Shown: piece after piece, positions 7,240-13,365 of the stretch
How positions within the stretch are numbered: the stretch's first letter is position 1
How the letters are laid out: each line of letters opens with the position of its first letter
From: UCB3 sp964415605
Lineage (GTDB): Bacteria; Chloroflexota; Anaerolineae; Epilineales; Epilineaceae
Assembly: GCA_964415605.1 (NCBI GenBank)
Contig: CAYQBA010000104.1
Coordinates: 1 to 16,459, forward strand
Direction of reading: 5' to 3'
Length of the DNA: 16,459 nt
The notes under the pieces: generated by a model
What the model saw: the letters and a program-made list of their open reading frames with translations, nothing else
Databases searched by the model: none
Told to the model about the DNA's origin: nothing
Translations under genes and position numbers: made by a program

Positions 7240-8574
7240 CTACGGGTTCACCGTCCACACCGTCGGTCCGAACCGCCCGACGTTGCCGGACACGAGCTGG
7301 GCGTCGGCGGTGTTGATGCACCCGTTGCCGTCGAGGTCGACCACCGCCTGGTAGCTGGGGTTCCCGACGCAGCGCCCGGCGGCGGCGTAGACCAGCAGCA
7401 GGTCGAAGAGGTCGACCGAGTTGTTTGACAGGACGTCGCCGGCCACGAGGCGCGTGGCGCCGACGTCCTTGACCTGGGCGGCCGCCACCTCGAACGTACC
7501 GCGGCTGACCAGCGCGCCTGCCCGGCGTGTCTCGACCACGCGCTTGCCCGCGGGCACGCCCAGCACGATGAACCGGCCGTTGTCCCCGGTCGTCGCGCGG
7601 GGCTCCCCGTCGACCAATACCGAGGTGCCCGTCCAATCCGATCGGCCCTGCACCTCGACCCGGCCGATGAGGATGCTGTTGGCGGGTGCCGACCCGGCCG
7701 TGGCCGTGGGTTTCGCCACGGCGGTGGCGCTCGGCTGCGACGTCCGCGTGGCGGTCGATGACGCCGGCGGGCGGCTGGCGGTGGACGAGGGCGTGGCCGC
7801 GGGCCTCGGCGTCATGGTGCGCGACGGCGTGGCGGACGGCAGCGGGGTCGGCGACCGCAGCGCCGTGGCCGAGGGCCGCACCGTCGGCGTGCGCGTCGCC
7901 GACGGTGCGGGGAGGGGCGTCCGGGTGGGTGTGGCGGAAGCGGCGGGCGGCGGCGTCGCGCCCAGCGGAACCGTCGGGCTGGAGCTCGTCGCCACCGTGA
8001 TGGCCCACCAATGCATGCGCGCCCCATCATTCTTGACATAGCCGACGCCGATGTCGCGGTACGTCGTGCTCATCAGGATGTTCCAGTGCGACGCGGACTG
8101 CTTGAAGCCGTCGCACCGGTTGTTGGCATCGCAGGCCGTGCTGCAAAACTGGTCGCACGACCGGCCACGAATCACCTCTTCCGGCGTTGGCTGGCCCTGT
8201 GCGAGGGTCTCGCCCAGCGCGATGAACGGGTACCCGGCCGCCTGGGCTCGCTGGCCGGGCGTCGATCCACCGTTGCCCGTGTGCGAGAACACGCCAGTGG
8301 TCGACATCCAGAGCGCATGGCCTTCGGTGGACTGCCACAGCCGGGCATCGGGGCTGAGGGGTGCGCGGCCAAGACTCCCCCGCTCGGCGTTGACCAGGCT
8401 GACGGCCTCGAGCTCGAATGCGTTGATCTCGGCGGCATCGAGACCGGCGGACGCGGGCCGCCCGAGGGTCAGCCCAGTCGCGGTGACGGCCAGCATGGCC
8501 ACGGCGAGGCGCCAGCCAGGGCCGAACGAAGGGAATGGAGATCGCAAGCGCCAACGGCGCGAAGACGGCGACAT
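7240..8574 (-). CDS. Secreted CAP-domain protein with PT-rich linker and dockerin-like tail
   Basis: 444 residues. A basic N-terminus and hydrophobic stretch (about 21-42, cut likely after ASA) make a signal peptide. CAP/SCP (PR-1-like) domain at about 50-196: H98 (VFSHTG), E122 (GETLAQG) and H163 (SASHWNILMS), plus HWWAITVA at the end. The domain holds a four-cysteine insertion (C140, C144, C148, C154). A Ser/Thr/Pro-rich linker follows (about 198-298), then a small beta domain (about 300-372) like carboxypeptidase regulatory modules (DNGRFIVLGVPAG). The end is a dockerin-like pair of calcium-loop repeats (GDVLSNNSVDLFDLLL at 379-394; VDLDGNGCINTADAQL at 412-427). GAGAGG precedes the ATG, and a promoter lies about 100 bases upstream. 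Secretion and calcium binding are inferred. The CAP molecular role in bacteria is not settled. Confidence 0.88.
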   Translation of the reverse strand: MSPSSRRWRLRSPFPSFGPGWRLAVAMLAVTATGLTLGRPASAGLDAAEINAFELEAVSLVNAERGSLGRAPLSPDARLWQSTEGHALWMSTTGVFSHTGNGGSTPGQRAQAAGYPFIALGETLAQGQPTPEEVIRGRSCDQFCSTACDANNRCDGFKQSASHWNILMSTTYRDIGVGYVKNDGARMHWWAITVATSSSPTVPLGATPPPAASATPTRTPLPAPSATRTPTVRPSATALRSPTPLPSATPSRTMTPRPAATPSSTASRPPASSTATRTSQPSATAVAKPTATAGSAPANSILIGRVEVQGRSDWTGTSVLVDGEPRATTGDNGRFIVLGVPAGKRVVETRRAGALVSRGTFEVAAAQVKDVGATRLVAGDVLSNNSVDLFDLLLVYAAAGRCVGNPSYQAVVDLDGNGCINTADAQLVSGNVGRFGPTVWTVNP

Positions 8575-8677
8575 GGGCAGGCCTCTCAGTGGGGTAGGGG
8601 CGTTCGAGCGGGCGCGGGGGCGATCTGGGCAGGGATCGGGCCGCCGGCGCCGGGGTGCCGGATGATCCGGCAGCGCA

Positions 8678-8706
8678 ACTATATCCGTTCGTGCGCCAAG
8701 GGTAAA
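8678..8706 (-). promoter_or_regulatory. Promoter for the CAP/dockerin gene
   Basis: On the minus strand TTTACC (8706-8701), 17 bases, TATAGT (8683-8678). Predicted start near 8671 gives a leader of about 97 bases to the ATG at 8574. This separates the CAP gene from the protease operon upstream. The rest of the 235-base gap (8575-8809) holds no convincing ORF; a short GATCC/GGATC inverted repeat lies just past the protease stop but has no T-run. Confidence 0.6.
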
Positions 8707-8809
8707 GACCCGTGCATGACGGGCCGCCCGCGCGAGCCCGACGGTTGGGCAACGGCCGGCCGGCTCAAGCGGGGCCCGTCGTGGCGGCTTGCTGGATCCG
8801 TCCGTTGGA

Positions 8810-10105
8810 TCAATGGACGAAGAACGCCGTCACCAGGGCGGCCAGGCAGCCCGCCGGCTGCGGCACGGGCAGCGGCGACGGCGTCGGCTCGCCGATGGGC
8901 GCCGGCGTCTCGGTGAGGGGGCCCCCGTGTGAGCCCGTGAAGGCCGTGTACGCGTCCCCGCGACCCGCCCCCTGGGCGAGATCGTCGAACCCTGGCAGCG
9001 CGTGAGCGCCGCGCGTCAGGCGCAGCTTGATGTCGCCGGGGGCCAGGCGCGGGTTGGACTGGAGCAGGAGGGCAGCCGTTCCGGTGGCCATCGGTGTGGC
9101 CTGGCTGGTGCCGCTGAGGCTGGCGTAGCGCGCGTTGACCGCTTCGCCGAGGTCGGTGCCGGCGGCGCGCGGCGCCACGATGCCGCTGCCCGGGAAGCAC
9201 AGGTCGGGCTTGGCTCGGCCGTCGGCCGTGGGGCCGCGCGACGAGAAGAAGGCCACGCGATCGGTCCGTGCCGCCGGGTCGCCTTCGGTCGCCCCCACGG
9301 TGATCACCTTTTCGGCCGCACTGGGCGCGCCGATGGTGTGCCCGTTGGGGCCGGTGTTGCCGGCCGCGACGCACACGACCACGCCATGGTCGACCGCGGC
9401 ATTGCACAGCGTCGAGAGCGCATCGGTGCCGTCGGATGGGAAGGGCGGTCCACCGAGGCTGATGTTGATGATCTGGGCCCCCTGCTGGACCGCCCACTCC
9501 AGCCCCGCCATCACGATGCTGGTCTGGCCGTTGCCGGCGGCATCGAGCACGCGGGCGATGATGAGGTCGGCATCGGGCGCGACGCCCCGCCAGCGACCGT
9601 CGCTGGCGTCGCCAGAGCCGGCGATGATGCCCGCCACGTGCGTCCCGTGCCCGTTGGGGTCTCTCGCCGGCCCGCCGGCGGCCGGATCGACGAAGTCGCG
9701 GTAGGCGGAGATGCGCCCGGCGAAGTCGGGGTGGCCGGGGTCGATCCCGGTGTCCAGCACGGCCACGCGCACGCCGCGCCCCGTGAACCCCGACTCCCAG
9801 ACCCGGGGCACGTGCACCAGCGGCACCGCGTCGTCGAGCCAGGCATGGACGGGGAGGTCCGGCCAGATCAGGTCCACCGTGGGATCCTGCGTGAGCTGCG
9901 CGATGACCTCGGGCGTGGCCGAGACGGCCCGCGCGTTCAGCAGGCCGTACTCCTGGCGCGCATCCACGGTGGCGAGGATGGCCATCTCGCCGCGCGCCAC
10001 GGGGCCGGGCCGGGTCTTGACGATGACCTGCAGCACGCCGGCGACGCCCATCGACTTGGCGGTGACGGTGGCGGCGAGCGCGCCGTGCAGCTTGGCGGCG
10101 TTCAT
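8810..10105 (-). CDS. S8 family serine peptidase (subtilase) without signal peptide
   Basis: 431 residues from the ATG at 10105, two bases after the stop of the I9-like gene (TAG-CC-ATG); the site upstream is weak, so translation probably depends on coupling. The catalytic triad is complete: D118 (VAVLDTGID), H153 (NGHGTHVAG) and S334 (SGTSQATP), with oxyanion N250 (AAGNTG). Residues about 24-86 (VLQVIVKTRPG... to ...DLIWPDLPV) look like a degenerate propeptide region. No signal peptide is visible. The C-terminus has a short Pro-rich linker (about 397-418) then AGCLAALVTAFFVH, where one Cys is followed by a hydrophobic tail. The segment PVPQPAGC matches PVPQPGGC near the end of the VWA protein of the same operon. 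Active peptidase is likely; location (cytoplasm, or export by an unknown path) is open. Confidence 0.92.
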   Translation of the reverse strand: MNAAKLHGALAATVTAKSMGVAGVLQVIVKTRPGPVARGEMAILATVDARQEYGLLNARAVSATPEVIAQLTQDPTVDLIWPDLPVHAWLDDAVPLVHVPRVWESGFTGRGVRVAVLDTGIDPGHPDFAGRISAYRDFVDPAAGGPARDPNGHGTHVAGIIAGSGDASDGRWRGVAPDADLIIARVLDAAGNGQTSIVMAGLEWAVQQGAQIINISLGGPPFPSDGTDALSTLCNAAVDHGVVVCVAAGNTGPNGHTIGAPSAAEKVITVGATEGDPAARTDRVAFFSSRGPTADGRAKPDLCFPGSGIVAPRAAGTDLGEAVNARYASLSGTSQATPMATGTAALLLQSNPRLAPGDIKLRLTRGAHALPGFDDLAQGAGRGDAYTAFTGSHGGPLTETPAPIGEPTPSPLPVPQPAGCLAALVTAFFVH

Positions 10106-10107
10106 GG

Positions 10108-10446
10108 CTACCAGTGCGTGACGGTGCGAACGGGCTCGATGGACTTGACCGTGGGCATGTCGGCCATGCGCCGCAGGTCGGCCACGCTGGCGCTGACGCA
10201 CACGCTGCCGATCAAGCTGTAGGTGTGCTCCACCCGAACGTCGGGCGGCAGGTGCGCCAGGAGATCGTCGAGCCCATCCTGGGCGAACACGATGGCCTGC
10301 ATGCGGCGGTCGGGGTCGGCGTCGAGCGCGCCGGCCAGGTCAGGGTCCATGCGTGAGCGCGGTGCGGGTGGCCGCGCGCCGCCGCCCGCCGCCGGGCGCG
10401 GGCGCGCCGGCCGGTTCCGGCCGACCTTGGGCAACTCGGTGTTCAT
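10108..10446 (-). CDS. Small stand-alone inhibitor I9-like (subtilase propeptide-type) protein
   Basis: 112 residues. Residues 1-45 are basic and Pro/Ala/Gly-rich without a signal peptide. Residues about 49-110 have the pattern of subtilase propeptides (I9): a first strand (MQAIVFAQ), a helix, then RVEHTYSLIGSVCVSAS, a second helix (VADLRRMADMPTV) and KSIEPVRTV. I9 domains assist folding of, and inhibit, subtilases; they are usually fused to the protease. Here the domain is its own gene, two bases before the S8 gene. GGGAGGTG lies at good spacing before the ATG at 10446. It may act in trans as chaperone or inhibitor of the neighbouring protease; that is inference. The fold assignment rests on pattern, so it is moderate. 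Confidence 0.65.
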   Translation of the reverse strand: MNTELPKVGRNRPARPRPAAGGGARPPAPRSRMDPDLAGALDADPDRRMQAIVFAQDGLDDLLAHLPPDVRVEHTYSLIGSVCVSASVADLRRMADMPTVKSIEPVRTVTHW

Positions 10447-10471
10447 GGTCGTGGCACCTCCCGGGCCGATC

Positions 10472-11755
10472 CTACGCTCGCCGCAGCACGCTCACGCTCT
10501 CGACGTGGTAGGTCTGCGGGAACATGTCCACGGGCTGGCACTCGACGAGGGTCCAGCCCCCGTGCGTCAGCTGGCGGATGTCACGGGCCAGCGTCGACGG
10601 CTCACAGCTGACATAAACCATTGTATCCGGCGGGTGCTGCATCAGCAACCGCACGACGTCCGCCGACAGGCCGGCGCGCGGCGGATCCGCCACCAGCACG
10701 TCGGCGCCGAGGGCCAGGTGGGCCAGGCCCTCGGCCGCGTCGGCCTCGATCAGCGTTACGTGGTCCAGCCCGGCGGCGTTGTCGACGGCGGCTGCCACGC
10801 TGGGCGGGCTCTCCTCGACCGAATACACGTCGCGGAACCGGTCGGCCAGGAGCACGCCGAACAGGCCGACCCCGCTGTAAAGGTCGACGAGCACCCCGCC
10901 CCGCTCGGGGCAGGCGCGCCGGACCGCCTCGACGAGCACGGCGGTCATGGCCGTGTTGACCTGGAAGAAGCCGGTGGGCGGGATCACGAAGATGTGATCC
11001 TCGATGGCCTCGGTGAGGAACGGTCGCCCGGCCGCGACGTCGAACCCGCCGTCCGGCCTGGCCAGGATCACCGAAGCGTCGATCTCGACCTCCAGCCACT
11101 CGATGGCGTCGTCGGGTGTGTGAAAGACGATCATCCGGTCGCCGGTGGCCAGGCCGGCGCGCAGCGTGACCTCCGTGCCGGGCGGGAGGTCGGCGTCGAG
11201 GGCGTCGCGCAAGGCGTCGACGGCCGGGTGGGCGATGGGGCACCCGGTGATCGGCACGATGGCGTGGTCGTCGGCGGCCACGAAGCCCAGGCCGCCCGGC
11301 CCGGCGCGGAGGCGGATCTGGTTGCGGTAGCCCCACGGCTCGGCCATGCCGATGGCCGGCCGGACGGGCGGATCGGCGATGCCCCCGATCCGCCGCAGGC
11401 AATCGCGCAGGATGTCGGCCTTGAACCTGAGCTGGGCGGCGTAGCGCACGTGCTGCCACTGGCAGCCGCCGCAGGCCAGCTCAGGCACCTGGCCGCGGGC
11501 AGGCCAGGCGCCAAAGTGCGGACAGGGCGCGGCGACCACGAGACGGTCCGGCGAGGGCGGGTCGGGCACCGCGCGCAGCACGCCGTGCGCGAAGCGCTCG
11601 TGGACGTCCGTCAGGTGGACCGCGGCGCGCTCGCCGGGGAGCCCGCCGCCGACGAACACGACGCGCCCGTCGGCGGCGCGGCCGAACGCCGCGCCGCCGT
11701 GGGCCATGCCTTCGAGATCGACGTCGGCGTCACCGCCCGCGCCGTCAGGCGTCAC
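10472..11755 (-). CDS. rlmD: 23S rRNA (uracil-C5)-methyltransferase, RlmD/RumA family
   Basis: 427 residues. SAM-dependent m5U methylation of 23S rRNA (or a related tRNA/rRNA target). N-terminal TRAM-like region (about 10-60; VDLEGMAHGGAAFGR and GLPGE). Iron-sulphur cysteines C78, C95, C98 and C172 (CPHFG, CGGC, GCPI). SAM site at 290-300 (VDLYSGVGLFG), ADPPRAGL (356-363), catalytic C384 (YVSCEPSTL) and base E419 (TYHVESV). The gap between the first two Fe-S Cys is 16 residues; it is five in E. coli RlmD. The GTG at 11755 overlaps the VWA stop (GTGA); the next Met, at residue 17, would cut the TRAM region. Exact target (RlmD, RlmC or TrmA type) cannot be set from sequence alone. The housekeeping enzyme is embedded among secreted-protein genes. 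Confidence 0.9.
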   Translation of the reverse strand: MTPDGAGGDADVDLEGMAHGGAAFGRAADGRVVFVGGGLPGERAAVHLTDVHERFAHGVLRAVPDPPSPDRLVVAAPCPHFGAWPARGQVPELACGGCQWQHVRYAAQLRFKADILRDCLRRIGGIADPPVRPAIGMAEPWGYRNQIRLRAGPGGLGFVAADDHAIVPITGCPIAHPAVDALRDALDADLPPGTEVTLRAGLATGDRMIVFHTPDDAIEWLEVEIDASVILARPDGGFDVAAGRPFLTEAIEDHIFVIPPTGFFQVNTAMTAVLVEAVRRACPERGGVLVDLYSGVGLFGVLLADRFRDVYSVEESPPSVAAAVDNAAGLDHVTLIEADAAEGLAHLALGADVLVADPPRAGLSADVVRLLMQHPPDTMVYVSCEPSTLARDIRQLTHGGWTLVECQPVDMFPQTYHVESVSVLRRA

Positions 11756-13047
11756 GGGCAGCCCACGTGCCACTCCACCGTGTTCCACAGGGGGTGGTAC
11801 GGGATGTTCCGGTTCATGATCGACAGGCACTCGCGCGGGGGGTTGGCGGGGCTGGGCGGCTTGTTGGGGTCCAGGAGGTAGCGCCAGCCATGATAGCGGT
11901 CGGGCCGCGCCAGCGCGTCGGCGATGACGGCCTCGGGGACGCCGCGCAGGGCGTCGCGGCAGACACAGCCCCCGGGCTGCGGGACCGGCACTTCCTCGGT
12001 CACCTTGACGGTCGGGATCGGGAACGTCTTCTGCCCCCGGTTGCCGTAGCCGTCCTCGAAGGCGACGTCGGCCCGCACGTTGGTGGGCCACGTGCCGGCC
12101 TGACGCGGCCGGAGCTGGTAGGTCAGGGTGTAGCCCGGCGCCTTGGCGCTGTCGATCCGCCAGGTCAAGGTCCGCCCGTCCGGGCTGACGGCCGGGGCGA
12201 CGGGCACCGCCGAGCCCGCCACGTAGTCCATGTTGGCCGGGATGACGTCGGTCAGGACGCTGGTCTTGAAGAGCACCTGGGCCTGGATGCGACCGGCGAT
12301 CTGGAGGTAGATGCCCTGGAGCTCGGCGGTCGACGGGCTGTGGAAGAAGTGCGACGCGTCGGAGGCCATCCGCCGCAGGGTGTCCGTGTCGGCGTCGTTG
12401 CCGAGGGCGATGCTGTAGACGTCGATCCCGGCGGCCCGGACGGCCGCGATCACCGCGTCGAGGTCGGTGATGGGCGGGTTGTTGACGCGATGGCGGCCGT
12501 CGGTCAGGAAGATGATCACCTTGTTGGCGTTGGGGCGGACGTTGGCCCCCGAGAGCGCGCGGCGCGCGACGTCGAGCCCGTCGACGATGTTGGTGCCACG
12601 CTCGAGGCTGAGCGCGTTGATGGCGGCGATGAGCGCGGGCTTGTCGGTCGTGAGGTCGTGGATGCGGGTGGCCACGCCGGTCACCGAGACCAGGCCGATG
12701 CGCACGAGGGCGGGGTCCATCTGGTTGACGAACGCGACGGCGGCGCTCTGGGCGGCCTGGAGCTTGTTGTCGGTGCCCATCGAGCTGGAGTGGTCGATGG
12801 CGAGGATCACGTCGGCGGGCTGGTCTTGCGACGGGCAGCTGCCATCCACCTTGAGGGTGACGGTGACGGTCTGCCCGAGCTTGATCTCGCGCGGCGCGGC
12901 GGTCTTGTCGACGTTGGCCGTGCAGGCCGGCGCCTGGTCGGCGGCGCCGATGGGTCCGGCGGGCGCGGCGACGGTGGCGCCGAGCAGCGCGAGCACGAGG
13001 CCGAGGCCGGCGGCGGGGACGGCGGCAAGCGGGTGGGCACGTGGCAT
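11752..13047 (-). CDS. Secreted VWA-domain protein with Cys-containing C-terminal domain of unknown function
   Basis: 431 residues from the ATG at 13047. A signal peptide covers about 1-35, with the mature protein starting near ADQAPACTA. A beta region (about 45-75) precedes a VWA domain (about 78-255) with a complete MIDAS: DHSSS (D85, S87, S89), T152 (ERGTNI) and D183 (FLTDGRH). A following beta domain (about 258-350; VLTDVIPANMDYVAGSA, GRTLTWRI) resembles DUF11-like adhesion modules. The C-terminal domain (about 355-431) begins VPVPQPGGC and has C361, C363, C407 and C430; I do not recognise a named family. Its role is probably metal-dependent protein binding at the cell surface. First gene of a minus-strand unit with RlmD, I9-like protein and S8 peptidase. 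Confidence 0.9.
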   Translation of the reverse strand: MPRAHPLAAVPAAGLGLVLALLGATVAAPAGPIGAADQAPACTANVDKTAAPREIKLGQTVTVTLKVDGSCPSQDQPADVILAIDHSSSMGTDNKLQAAQSAAVAFVNQMDPALVRIGLVSVTGVATRIHDLTTDKPALIAAINALSLERGTNIVDGLDVARRALSGANVRPNANKVIIFLTDGRHRVNNPPITDLDAVIAAVRAAGIDVYSIALGNDADTDTLRRMASDASHFFHSPSTAELQGIYLQIAGRIQAQVLFKTSVLTDVIPANMDYVAGSAVPVAPAVSPDGRTLTWRIDSAKAPGYTLTYQLRPRQAGTWPTNVRADVAFEDGYGNRGQKTFPIPTVKVTEEVPVPQPGGCVCRDALRGVPEAVIADALARPDRYHGWRYLLDPNKPPSPANPPRECLSIMNRNIPYHPLWNTVEWHVGCP

Positions 13048-13125
13048 GGTGTCGGCTTCCCTTCGATGGTTCAAGGATTCTGGCGCGGCGGCTTCGGGCG
13101 TGCGGCGGTCGCGAGCCGTACGCGA

Positions 13126-13131
13126 AGTATA
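13126..13131 (-). promoter_or_regulatory. Candidate -10 box for the VWA-rlmD-I9-S8 operon
   Basis: TATACT on the minus strand (13131 to 13126) lies about 80 bases before the VWA ATG at 13047. The bases 16-19 upstream give no good -35 match, so the call is weak or another sigma factor is used. AAGGGAA precedes the ATG. Confidence 0.4.
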
Positions 13132-13215
13132 ACCCCGCCAGCCGAACACGCGTTAGAGACCTCTGATCGACAGTCTAGACGCCGCGCCGCCGCCATCGGG
13201 TACGCCCGGCCGCGC

Positions 13216-13244
13216 TTGACCCGCCTGCGTGCCCGCCCTATGCT
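13216..13244 (+). promoter_or_regulatory. Promoter of the large subtilase gene
   Basis: TTGACC (13216-13221), 17 bases, TATGCT (13239-13244). The -35 matches five of six and the -10 four of six consensus bases. The start would be near 13251, so the mRNA carries about 110 bases before the protease ATG at 13362, including AGGAGG (13283-13288) and a short ORF. Confidence 0.6.
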
Positions 13245-13290
13245 CCCCGACCGACGACGGGAACGGGATGCGAAGCGCACGCAGGAGGCG

Positions 13291-13365
13291 ATGGGGCGTA
13301 TGAGCGAATCAAGCGGGCCGGTGATCGGGACCAAGGGTTGGTCTGACTCGACGGTGGCGGCATGA
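13291..13365 (+). CDS. Possible short leader ORF coupled to the subtilase start
   Basis: From ATG at 13291 (or the in-frame ATG at 13300, 21 residues) runs a 24-residue frame ending in TGA at 13363-13365, which overlaps the protease ATG (ATGA at 13362-13365). AGGAGG at 13283-13288 is the strongest Shine-Dalgarno in the area: two bases from the first ATG (too close) and eleven from the second (rather far). The peptide has no known motif. It may be a translation-coupling leader, or an accident of GC-rich sequence. Confidence 0.35.
   Translation: MGRMSESSGPVIGTKGWSDSTVAA

Larger units (their letters stand above)
13048..13290. other. Divergent intergenic region with two promoters
   Basis: This gap separates the minus-strand VWA operon from the plus-strand subtilase. 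It is less GC-rich near 13125-13180 and holds the candidate -10 for the VWA gene (13126-13131) and the promoter of the subtilase (13216-13244). An 8-bp palindrome GTCTAGAC at 13173-13180 lies between them. No RNA gene or further coding signal was seen. Confidence 0.5.

Noticed and set aside
7240..8574. Dockerin-like tail as proof of a cellulosome
   Set aside because: No cohesin, scaffoldin or carbohydrate-active enzyme is in the window; the repeats may be generic calcium-binding stalks.
8790..8812. GATCC/GGATC inverted repeat past the S8 stop as a terminator or insertion footprint
   Set aside because: Five-base arms and no T-run, no target duplication or transposase nearby.
11767..13365. Long plus-strand frame opposite the VWA gene
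   Set aside because: Shadow of the minus-strand VWA gene; only its last 21-24 codons, beyond the VWA start, were kept as a possible leader ORF.
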